Assembly (NCBI GenBank): GCA_031272655.1
Contig: JAISTJ010000197.1
Span: 1 to 8,660, forward strand
Length of the DNA stretch: 8,660 nucleotides
Direction of reading: 5' to 3'
Source: Tannerella sp.
GTDB taxonomy: Bacteria; Bacteroidota; Bacteroidia; Bacteroidales; Tannerellaceae
Within the stretch, counting starts at the first letter, position 1; each line of letters starts with the position of its first letter. Under the pieces are notes generated by a model, which searched no databases, was not told where the DNA came from, and saw nothing but the letters and a program-made list of their open reading frames with translations. Shown piece after piece: positions 1-6,563 of the stretch. A program made the position numbers and the translations under genes.

Positions 1-270
1 GACGAGCCTACCGCCAGCCTCGACGCCATAGCCACAGAGCAGATAAAGAACAGCCTCGACGCTATCAAACGCAACCGCACGGTGATAATCATCTCGCACA
101 GCATCTCGCAAATCATTGATGCCGACGTGATTTACACCCTACAGACAGGTCGCGTCATGGAACATGGCACGCACGACGAGATATACCACCAAAACGGCGT
201 CTATCACGACATCTTCGACGCCTCTGCCCGCAGCCTTAATATCGAGAAGATTGCAAAGACGATGGAGTAG
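1..270 (+). CDS. ABC transporter ATP-binding protein, C-terminal end (5' truncated by window)
   Basis: This is the last 89 residues of an ABC ATPase, read in frame from base 1 to the TAG at 268-270. The visible part opens with DEPTASLD, which is the end of Walker B with its catalytic Glu followed by the D-loop. SHS in IIISHSISQI follows about 28 residues later and is the H-loop/switch His. The tail GRVMEHGTHDEIYHQNGVY matches the usual ending of exporter-type (ABCB/MsbA-like) nucleotide-binding domains. The Walker A, Q-loop and LSGGQ signature, and any fused membrane domain, lie upstream of the window, so the substrate cannot be told. The gene converges on the serpin gene and is separated from it by 254 bp of repeats. 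An internal ATG at 82 is not a real start, because the ATPase frame is open and conserved before it. Confidence 0.93.
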   Translation, partial: DEPTASLDAIATEQIKNSLDAIKRNRTVIIISHSISQIIDADVIYTLQTGRVMEHGTHDEIYHQNGVYHDIFDASARSLNIEKIAKTME

Positions 271-301
271 TGAATAGTGAATAGTGATTAATGGTTAATT
301 A

Positions 302-334
302 AACCTTAACAAGGTTTGAAACCTTGTTAAGGTT
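302..334. repeat. Perfect 33-bp palindrome, possible terminator or dispersed repeat
   Basis: Bases 302-317 are exactly complementary to 319-334, giving 16-bp arms around a single central G. The stem is AT-rich (5 of 16 G/C per arm) and no clear T-run follows on either strand. It starts 32 bases after the ABC gene stop, so it may help end that transcript, or it may be a mobile intergenic palindrome. Just before it, at 271-284, the heptamer TGAATAG occurs twice in tandem. Confidence 0.7.
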
Positions 335-352
335 CTCCACCCCAGCGAGCAG

Positions 353-488
353 CCCTTATTTCTTAAAAGCCCCCTTAGTAGCATGTCGGGCATCTTATCC
401 GGTCTCCCTTATTCCCTTATTTTCAGTATATTAATAAGGGAATAAGGGTGGGAAGGAGGGTTGCGTTCTCTGCTACTAAGGGAATAAG
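353..488. repeat. Nested inverted repeats built on CCCTTATT, probable bidirectional terminator region
   Basis: An inner inverted repeat has perfect 16-bp arms at 406-421 and 433-448 with an 11-base loop; each arm is itself two copies of CCCTTATT. An outer perfect 12-bp pair lies at 372-383 and 471-482 (CCCTTAGTAGCA and its complement). A further CCCTTATT sits at 353-360, and the related GGGAATAAG at 480-488. The whole block can fold into a long cruciform or hairpin. It lies between two convergent genes, where a shared terminator is expected. The function is inferred; the pairing is seen directly. Confidence 0.65.
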
Positions 489-494
489 ATATCC

Positions 495-518
495 CACAAA
501 GGCGCAAAGTTCACAAAG
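495..518. repeat. CRCAAAG short repeat (three units)
   Basis: Three units of the form CRCAAAG occur at 495-501, 503-509 and 512-518, ending 7 bases from the serpin stop codon. As far as I recall, strings of this kind are common dispersed intergenic repeats in Bacteroidales genomes. I see no coding potential or hairpin here. Confidence 0.5.
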
Positions 519-524
519 AGTGAA

Positions 525-1769
525 TTATTTCGGTTCGCCGGTTTTGCCGGCAAAGAGGATAACGCCGGTTGATGTTTCCTGAATGAGATAGATGAACGGA
601 CGGTCGGCGCGGAAAGTGCGAGGCGTAGTGGGACCGGCAGAAGTAAATGACATCTCGACGCTTGTTACCGCCGCGGCTTCCGTACCTTCTTCGTTTACGT
701 CAATGTATGCCTTTTGCTTCACTTTTGAGATATAGACGCCACGAAGGTCAGACATTCCTGTAAAATCGGCTTTATCCATATCAAAGGCTATTTCCATGCC
801 GAGCGCTTTGAGCGGGGCGTTCATGTCAGCCTCATATTCGATTTTGAACTTGGGGATATAGAGGTTTAAGTCGTATGAATAAGCGTTTTCAAGGCACGAA
901 GCAAGGTATCCGTCTTCTGTCAACTGCTCTGCAAGTTCCTCTACCGTGCCGCTTGCGGGCAGTATGAAAACCATCCGGAATGCGCCGTTACCATAAGGCA
1001 GCGCCGCAAGCGAGAGTTTTTCGTCGGCAAAACACAACTGAATGCTATGCTGGCTCATCATGCTGACTGTTACCGACTTACCGTCAGATTTCTGAAACGG
1101 CTCATCTTTAGTGTCTTTCTTGACAAACCCTGCTCCGTCAGACCATATACCCTTGAAATACAACGCATTCAACAGATACATTATAGCATCCGCAGGTATC
1201 TCTGTAATCATTTCCTTGATAAGACCGTTAGTGTTGTCGGAACACCAGTTATTGATTACAGTCGGGGTCGAAGCGTCGCTAAAATCAAGCACGCTCACCT
1301 TAGCGTCATACCAAGCGCTGTTGAGGTCGTAAAAGGTCTGTTTAAATGGGAAAGCCTTATTTGCCCAGATAGAGTTGGCGAGGGCAAGTTTGGTTGATGG
1401 GTCGGTTTTGAGCAGCGCTTCGGTCAGTTTTTTGAAGTAGGCATTTACTTCGTCAGCAGGAAACCGGCTCATGCCGATAGCCTCCTGTATGGCGTCGCGG
1501 GTATCGCCGTCGGCGCCGTTCCATACCATTGCAAGCGCAATGTTAAGGCTTAAAGGCGAGACTATAACGTTGTCAGCCCCGCCGGACTCTTTCAGAACTT
1601 CCGAAAACAGTTTCATGCTGAACGAGAGACCCTCGTCAACTATTTGCCGCTCTGTAGAGGTCAATTCAATACTGATAGGATCGCCAAAAATCGTTTTGTG
1701 ATCATCGGAATTACTGTCGCACTGCGTAAAAGCAGTAACTGCAAAAATAGCAAAAAATAAATTTCTCAT
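525..1769 (-). CDS. Serpin-family protease inhibitor, predicted lipoprotein
   Basis: The 414-residue protein has normal serpin length. Residues 1-17 (MRNLFFAIFAVTAFTQC) look like a lipoprotein signal peptide with Cys17 as the lipidated residue, so the inhibitor is probably anchored on the outer membrane. Serpin landmarks are NVIVSPLSL at 67-75, NALYFKGIW at 201-209, the hinge EEGTEAAAVT at 360-369, and DRPFIYLI at 389-396. The hinge has Gly at P15, Thr at P14 and small residues at P12-P10, the pattern of inhibitory serpins. Counting 17 residues from Glu360 puts P1 at Thr376 and P1' at Ser377, but the loop is about four residues longer on the P' side than in alpha-1-antitrypsin, so the true P1 is uncertain. 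Known Bacteroidota serpins such as miropin of Tannerella forsythia block host or competitor proteases; the target here is unknown. The gene lies 96 bp downstream of the glycosidase gene and no TAnnTTTG element was found before it. Confidence 0.95.
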   Translation of the reverse strand: MRNLFFAIFAVTAFTQCDSNSDDHKTIFGDPISIELTSTERQIVDEGLSFSMKLFSEVLKESGGADNVIVSPLSLNIALAMVWNGADGDTRDAIQEAIGMSRFPADEVNAYFKKLTEALLKTDPSTKLALANSIWANKAFPFKQTFYDLNSAWYDAKVSVLDFSDASTPTVINNWCSDNTNGLIKEMITEIPADAIMYLLNALYFKGIWSDGAGFVKKDTKDEPFQKSDGKSVTVSMMSQHSIQLCFADEKLSLAALPYGNGAFRMVFILPASGTVEELAEQLTEDGYLASCLENAYSYDLNLYIPKFKIEYEADMNAPLKALGMEIAFDMDKADFTGMSDLRGVYISKVKQKAYIDVNEEGTEAAAVTSVEMSFTSAGPTTPRTFRADRPFIYLIQETSTGVILFAGKTGEPK

Positions 1770-1793
1770 ACTTGTTTCGTTTTTTTAATATTA

Positions 1794-1842
1794 CTTCTTT
1801 TATAATAGATGCACGTTTTGTGATTTCGTTGCATAAAAGAAG
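1794..1842. repeat. 10-bp inverted repeat in the glycosidase-serpin spacer
   Basis: CTTCTTTTAT at 1794-1803 is perfectly complementary to ATAAAAGAAG at 1833-1842, with 29 bases between. The spacer (1770-1865) also carries an A/T block at 1844-1860, which reads as a T-run on the minus strand soon after the glycosidase stop. It could take part in termination or in serpin control, but the arms are AT-rich and the loop is long, so this is weak. Confidence 0.3.
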
Positions 1843-1865
1843 AATTTTTTTAAAAAAAAACGAAC

Positions 1866-3764
1866 TTATTCGTAATATCCCTCTTCAATCAAAGTGATGA
1901 AACCAAGCAAGGCGCCCCAGTGATAGAACTTGTCGCTGTTGCGTACGTCATCACCGAGACCCGAATCGGCATTGTAATTTTCAAACACATATCCATGTTC
2001 GAGCCAACTCTTCAGCAGCAGATTCTTTGATTTTTCCGACAGAGCTTTGCGTGCTTCGGGCAGGTCATAATTGCGTAACCCCATGTAAACGAGGAAGTTA
2101 AGTGGCGCCCAGATTCGTCCGCGCCAATAAGTGTTGTCCTTGTAAGCAGGGTCATTGCGCGATGTTGCGGGGATAACCCATTCACCCCAAAACTCTTCGG
2201 TGTTAAACAGATGCTCGTCAATCATCCGCTTCGCCTGCTTTTGCGTAGGCGCATTGGCGAGCAGGGGGTAGAAGTTTGTTGGTGAGATGCGGCGGTTTAG
2301 CTCGCCCGTATCCGTGCGGCGGTTGTAATAGAAACCTTTCTGCTCATCCCATGTCTTCGCAAGATTTTTGCGATAAGCGTCCGCCCGCTGCTTAAGTTCC
2401 TTTTCATCAGCCGATTTACCAAGCTCAGCCGCGATTTTCGCCATCAGGTCGCAATCCATGATATAAAGGCTCGACAAGCCCACATCATTGAGTTTCTGTT
2501 GATGTTTTTCTTTGTCAAACGGGATGTCGTCGTACATCTGCGAGTTATCTAACCCCGATTCGAGCGCCCCGCCTTCGGTTTCGTTCACGCCGCTCGTCTC
2601 CCAGTAACGGTAAGTAACCTTCTCAAACGGGCTGCTGCCCCAGCACAGAAGACCGTCGGTCTGCCTGTTCTTGTCCCACCAGCGGTTCCACGACAGCAGT
2701 TTGTCGTAAACAAGTTCCAAAAACCATTTCTCTTTGTATTTTTTATAGATCGTCCACACTGCAAGCGAGCCGACGGGTGGTTGCGAACGGTCGCGCGATT
2801 TGTAGTTGTTAACAGCATAAAAATTAGGCACAAAGCCATTTTCGGTGATAGCATCGGTGATTTCGGCGGCGTTAGCGTAGGCAAGCTCTTTGCTGCCGGT
2901 CGAAAGCATCATCGCGGCAAAATAAGTATCCCAGCAGAAGAGCACAAACCCGCCAAGCGACGGATTAGAACTCCATCCGACGTTCCAAATCCTGCTCACA
3001 GGCGTAATCACGCGGTTGATCGTCGGGTCAAAAATATTGTCCCACGCCAAAACGTTTTGCATCGCGTTATAAACTTCGTAGTATTCGCCGAACTTCTTCT
3101 TGTTCACTTCGACGAACGAATCGGCATGTGATTTGATAAATGCCTGAGCTTCAGTAAGTTCCATATCGCACGCGCAACATATCACAACCGGCTTCGACGC
3201 AGACATGACAATTTCCGTCCGGGTGCTTTCCTTAAACTCGCCTTTAACTTTCGATTCAAAAACAAATCCTGCTCCGGCAGGCCTGAGAACGAACGTATTA
3301 TTGTCAATAGCAACGCCATTTGAGCGGAACCACAATGCTTTTGGTTTGATAATTATCTTACCTTCAGGGTTATTGCCTTCGAGCGGAGTGATAAGTATCA
3401 CATTTTTAAGCCCTTCTGCAGCGCTTTCAACCCGAAGTTTTATCCCCTGCCATTCAAGGGAAATATCGGTATAAGCGCCATCGAAAGTATGCGGACCCGG
3501 GTGTAAAACAGGCACATTGCGCCCTCTCTCGCCAACCCTGAACGTCTCGGCGCGATTGCCTTCCGTATCCGCTAAGTTGATGTCCACTGCGGCGCCATAA
3601 GGCAGGTACGCATGTGTCAGCACGCTGCGGGTGTCCCAAGTGTTCCATCCCGTCGCTAAGTTGCGTTGCATTTGTTCATAACGCTCTGTAGGTGTTTGTG
3701 CATTGATTATCAGCGGCAAAACCATCATTCCCGCTACCAAAAAGACCATGTTTCTTATTTTCAT
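1866..3764 (-). CDS. Exported GH63-like (trehalase/MGH-type fold) glycoside hydrolase
   Basis: The product has 632 residues. Residues 1-22 form a Sec signal peptide (a hydrophobic stretch ending IINAQ), so the enzyme is exported to the periplasm. Residues about 30-225 are beta-rich, as in the N-terminal sandwich domain of the family, and about 230-632 are the (alpha/alpha)6 catalytic barrel. Family landmarks are CWDTYFAAMM at 277-286, ESGLDNSQMYDD at 402-413, TYWRGRIWAPLN at 545-556, ENYNADSG at 595-602 and FYHWGALLG at 613-621. By analogy with E. coli YgjK (GH63), Asp406 would be the general acid and Glu595 the general base. The family inverts alpha-linked glucosides or related alpha-glycosides; the substrate cannot be read from sequence. 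No SusC/SusD pair is next to it, so it is not an obvious polysaccharide-utilisation gene. A TAnnTTTG promoter candidate lies 31 bases upstream of the ATG. Confidence 0.88.
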   Translation of the reverse strand: MKIRNMVFLVAGMMVLPLIINAQTPTERYEQMQRNLATGWNTWDTRSVLTHAYLPYGAAVDINLADTEGNRAETFRVGERGRNVPVLHPGPHTFDGAYTDISLEWQGIKLRVESAAEGLKNVILITPLEGNNPEGKIIIKPKALWFRSNGVAIDNNTFVLRPAGAGFVFESKVKGEFKESTRTEIVMSASKPVVICCACDMELTEAQAFIKSHADSFVEVNKKKFGEYYEVYNAMQNVLAWDNIFDPTINRVITPVSRIWNVGWSSNPSLGGFVLFCWDTYFAAMMLSTGSKELAYANAAEITDAITENGFVPNFYAVNNYKSRDRSQPPVGSLAVWTIYKKYKEKWFLELVYDKLLSWNRWWDKNRQTDGLLCWGSSPFEKVTYRYWETSGVNETEGGALESGLDNSQMYDDIPFDKEKHQQKLNDVGLSSLYIMDCDLMAKIAAELGKSADEKELKQRADAYRKNLAKTWDEQKGFYYNRRTDTGELNRRISPTNFYPLLANAPTQKQAKRMIDEHLFNTEEFWGEWVIPATSRNDPAYKDNTYWRGRIWAPLNFLVYMGLRNYDLPEARKALSEKSKNLLLKSWLEHGYVFENYNADSGLGDDVRNSDKFYHWGALLGFITLIEEGYYE

Positions 3765-3794
3765 AATATAAATAGTTTATTAAAATTATGTCCG

Positions 3795-3802
3795 CAAAGT
3801 TA
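3795..3802 (-). promoter_or_regulatory. Bacteroidota-type promoter -7 element for the glycosidase gene
   Basis: The minus strand reads TAACTTTG here, matching the Bacteroidota consensus TAnnTTTG. It lies in the 85-bp spacer between the amidohydrolase stop and the glycosidase start, 30 bases before that ATG. A -33 element is weak: only an ATTG about 21 bases upstream. The -7 match and its position are seen; activity is inferred. Confidence 0.55.
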
Positions 3803-3849
3803 TTATTTTTTGCGCAAAATATGCAATTTTAAACGGAAAACAAGAAATT

Positions 3850-5115
3850 TTACTTGCCCGCACTTGTCCGCACTCCAAACCAAACCATGGTTGTTACGGC
3901 ATATTGGAGAGCGTCTTCGTCAATATCGAAGCGGTCATTGTGGTGTTCGGCGCCACTGCCGAGGCTTTCGTTAAGGATGCCGGGGAAAACGAAAACTGTG
4001 GGCGCAAGTTCGCTGTATCGCGTAAAACTTTCGGCAGCGTACCAGATATATTTCTCATCGGTTACAACGCGACCGGGTAAAATTTCTTCGGTTATCCCTT
4101 GAGTGAATTTTGTTAAGTTATTGTCGTTAATTACCGGAGGAAGATGAATTTTGTGCCTGTCGTGCAACTGCACCGTGCAATCGTGGGCAGCAGCGATATT
4201 TTCCGCTACTTTTTTCATAACATCATAGCATTTGTCGGCTTCGTCGCGGTCGAAAAAACGGATCGTACCGCCGATAAACGCTTTATTTGGGATAACATTA
4301 TAGATGTTGCTGCCCTCAATTTGGGTGATGCCGAGCGTTACTGTTTTCGTTATGTCGCGTTGATTGTTCCACGCAATAGAAATGCCCGTCAGGATATTTG
4401 CCGCAGCGAAAACGGGATTTATTGACAGGTCGGGACGCGAGGCATGACCTCCGCGACCGATTATGTCCATCGCAACGGCGCCAGTACCCGCCATGATTGC
4501 CCCTTCACGGATAAATAGCTGACCAGTAGGGATATTTGATTTCAAGTGATTGCCGTAAATGGCGTCAATTTTCAGCGGTTTTAAGGCTTCGATCATAGCG
4601 TCAATGCCGCCAATGGTTTCTTCACCCTCTTCAAAGATGAAGATATATTTACCGCTTAACCGGTCTTTCAGCTCGCTCAGTATTTTCGCGGCGCCAAGCA
4701 GGATGGCAACGTGTCCATCGTGCCCGCAGGCATGCGAGACGCCTTCGTTCTTGGAAATACATTTCTTCTTTTGTTTCAGGTTTTCAGGATTTTCAGGTAT
4801 CGGCAAAGCGTCAATATCGGCGCGCAAACCTATTGTCTTGCCTTGCCGTTTAGTGTCAAGGATAGCGTAAAGGCCTGTTCCCCGCACTTTTGTAACCGGC
4901 AAACCCATTTTTTCGAGTTCGGCTTGAATATACTTGGCCGTTTCAAACTCTTTTCCCGAAATTTCGGGATTTTCGTGAAGATAACCGCGCACCTGCCGGA
5001 CATAAGCGTCGGTTTCGTGCACTTTTTTAAGAACTGTTTCCTTGTCCACAGCTTTCTGCGACGCCACAGGCAAGATGTTCACCGACAATATTAACAGCAA
5101 AATCAAATGTTTCAT
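3850..5115 (-). CDS. M20-family (M20D-like) metal-dependent amidohydrolase/peptidase, exported
   Basis: The product has 421 residues, with a signal peptide at about 1-19 ending LPVAS. It matches the hippurate/IAA-amino-acid/N-acyl-amino-acid amidohydrolase group. Landmarks are GLRADIDALPI at 96-106, HACGHDGH at 128-135, GGHASRP at 222-228 in the dimerisation (lid) domain, SNIYNVIPNKAFIGGTIR at 269-286 and FDIDEDAL at 396-403. By ungapped comparison with the family, the metal ligands would be Cys130, His132, Glu166, His190 and His392, with Glu165 as the catalytic base; all are present. Oddities are EEGEET (162-167) in place of the common QPAEEG, GNH instead of GLH, GGHASRPD where the family usually has PH, and about five extra residues between DALPI and HACGH. 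It would cleave an N-acyl or peptide amide bond in the periplasm; the substrate is unknown. It follows the envelope operon by 44 bp but has its own promoter candidate. Confidence 0.92.
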   Translation of the reverse strand: MKHLILLLILSVNILPVASQKAVDKETVLKKVHETDAYVRQVRGYLHENPEISGKEFETAKYIQAELEKMGLPVTKVRGTGLYAILDTKRQGKTIGLRADIDALPIPENPENLKQKKKCISKNEGVSHACGHDGHVAILLGAAKILSELKDRLSGKYIFIFEEGEETIGGIDAMIEALKPLKIDAIYGNHLKSNIPTGQLFIREGAIMAGTGAVAMDIIGRGGHASRPDLSINPVFAAANILTGISIAWNNQRDITKTVTLGITQIEGSNIYNVIPNKAFIGGTIRFFDRDEADKCYDVMKKVAENIAAAHDCTVQLHDRHKIHLPPVINDNNLTKFTQGITEEILPGRVVTDEKYIWYAAESFTRYSELAPTVFVFPGILNESLGSGAEHHNDRFDIDEDALQYAVTTMVWFGVRTSAGK

Positions 5116-5141
5116 ACGTCAAATTAAAATAAAATACGCTG

Positions 5142-5149
5142 CAAAGATA
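5142..5149 (-). promoter_or_regulatory. Bacteroidota-type promoter -7 element for the amidohydrolase gene
   Basis: The minus strand reads TATCTTTG, matching TAnnTTTG, in the 44-bp gap after the DUF2490 gene and 26 bases before the amidohydrolase ATG. No good TTTG -33 element is at the expected spacing; only a weak TTG-containing stretch lies at the DUF2490 stop. It suggests the amidohydrolase is transcribed separately from the upstream operon, at least in part. Confidence 0.5.
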
Positions 5150-5159
5150 CAAAAAATTA

Positions 5160-5846
5160 TCACAATTTCATCTTATAAGCGGCTCCGATTGAAATTACGC
5201 GGGGGTCGTCGTCTTTGAGGTATTCATCCCAACGGAGATAGAAATCCATTGAAGTTGTGCGGTTTATGCGCCAGTTTGCGCCTGCTTGGAAACGCAGGCG
5301 GACGAGGTCGTAGCGCGTTTCGTCGTCGTTGAGGTTTGTGGAGAAGTCGCACGACAGGAACGGTTTCCACGGTTTACCCCACACGGCATACTCGGCTTCT
5401 AACCTGTTTTTCATCACATAGCGCGGATTGACGCGGTACGAGCCTCTGTTTTCATCGCGCAGGGTCTCCTGAAGCCTTACGCGCCATGAAAAAGTGAACT
5501 GCTCAACGTTTTGCCGGTACGACAGGTTGAAGTAAAAACGATGGCGCGCTTCATAGAGGAAGTCATTGTTATACAGATAAATAAACGCATAGTAAGCGCC
5601 TATTTTGATTTTTCTGTCAAGAAGTGCATAATCAATGCCAAGAGAGCTGACGGTGCGGTCGTAAACGTTCGGAGCGGTGATGAGGCGCAGCTCTTCCTCG
5701 AAATTGACGCTCATGTTACGCAGCGGCAGGTCTTTTTCGACATTTAACGACATGACGGCGCCGCCCTTAGTCTCCCTTTGCGGCTGGGCGTTCAGGACTA
5801 TGGGGGTGAGCAGGAATAATAATATGTATATGTTCCTTATAATCAT
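5160..5846 (-). CDS. DUF2490 family outer-membrane beta-barrel protein
   Basis: The product has 228 residues. Residues 1-20 are a signal peptide (a hydrophobic run ending VLNAQ). The rest is a series of amphipathic beta strands rich in alternating aromatic residues, for example RFYFNLSYRQN, FTFSWRVRLQET and SMDFYLRWDEYL. It ends in YKMKL, the kind of terminal strand used for outer-membrane barrel insertion. The pattern WRVRLQE followed by RY..KNRLEAEY is typical of DUF2490, whose molecular function is not known. It is the last gene of the five-gene operon and starts 9 bases after the DUF4956 stop. In this setting it could give a passage across, or a surface anchor in, the outer membrane for whatever the VTC/DUF4956 pair makes; that role is inference. 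Confidence 0.8.
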   Translation of the reverse strand: MIIRNIYILLFLLTPIVLNAQPQRETKGGAVMSLNVEKDLPLRNMSVNFEEELRLITAPNVYDRTVSSLGIDYALLDRKIKIGAYYAFIYLYNNDFLYEARHRFYFNLSYRQNVEQFTFSWRVRLQETLRDENRGSYRVNPRYVMKNRLEAEYAVWGKPWKPFLSCDFSTNLNDDETRYDLVRLRFQAGANWRINRTTSMDFYLRWDEYLKDDDPRVISIGAAYKMKL

Positions 5847-5855
5847 ATCATTAGC

Positions 5856-6563
5856 CTACGAAAACCGGGTAATGCTGTCTATCGTATTAATCTCGTCGGA
5901 AGTGGCTTTGTAATAGACTTTCAGATATGCCGCATCGCGCAGAAAATCTATATGCCCGACCTCTACTTTGGTGATTTCCAGCCCTGTACGTTCTTTTAGA
6001 TCGGCGATTAAATCGTCGTATTTTTCGGGTTTGACAAGCTCGATTTTCTCGTACAGCACAATCTTGGTGGACGTATGACGCAGGAAACGGGTGCTTTCGA
6101 GCGCCCAGATAATGAGCAGGAACAGCAGGTTGGCAGCGATAACCGAGATGTACGGCACTTCCATTGACAGCCCGTTGACAACCGAAATGCCGATGACTAC
6201 AAACAGGTAAGTCATTTCGCGTATCTGCACCGTCTCCGTCCGGTACCTTATCATGCCAAAAATGGCGAACAGACCAAGCGCAAAGCCTATCTGCATCGGG
6301 ATACTTTGAAGCAGGAAGAGCAGCAGGAAAATCGTTACGCTAAAGAGCATGAACGTGAAATAATAGTCGCGGCGACGGCTCTTGCGATAATAGAAAAACT
6401 GTATTATTATCCAGCAAACCAGCAAGTTAAAGCCAAACCGGAGTAACAGCATCCAGAAATTGGTTGCGTCGAAAACTTCTATTCCCATGAAAGTCAGACC
6501 TTTCTCGGCGAGTTCGGCGGCGTGTTGAGCCGCTATTTCGGGGTCAATGTCAGATTGCAGCAT
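5856..6563 (-). CDS. DUF4956 domain inner-membrane protein
   Basis: The product has 235 residues. After a soluble N-terminal stretch come four or five membrane segments, at about 34-55, 62-80, 90-105, 109-124 and 128-148. The family hallmark is the run from FGMIRYRTE (102-110 approx.) to YLFVVIGISVVNGL just after it. It carries Arg/Glu residues between the third and fourth helices, which may form a conserved cytoplasmic face. Residues about 158-235 are a small soluble alpha/beta domain (KIVLYEKIELVKPE onward). DUF4956 proteins are often encoded next to VTC-domain polyphosphate polymerases in bacteria, as here, so a membrane partner for that enzyme is the best guess; no biochemical role is established to my knowledge. 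The ATG overlaps the last 14 bases of the VTC gene, which suggests translational coupling. Confidence 0.9.
   Translation of the reverse strand: MLQSDIDPEIAAQHAAELAEKGLTFMGIEVFDATNFWMLLLRFGFNLLVCWIIIQFFYYRKSRRRDYYFTFMLFSVTIFLLLFLLQSIPMQIGFALGLFAIFGMIRYRTETVQIREMTYLFVVIGISVVNGLSMEVPYISVIAANLLFLLIIWALESTRFLRHTSTKIVLYEKIELVKPEKYDDLIADLKERTGLEITKVEVGHIDFLRDAAYLKVYYKATSDEINTIDSITRFS

Noticed and set aside
1794..1842. Rho-independent terminator for the glycosidase gene
   Set aside because: The stem is AT-rich, the loop is 29 bases and no T-run follows the right-hand arm on the minus strand, so it is listed only as a weak inverted repeat.
1866..3764. Part of a polysaccharide utilisation locus
   Set aside because: No SusC/SusD, regulator or second glycosidase is present in the window; the neighbours are an amidohydrolase and a serpin.
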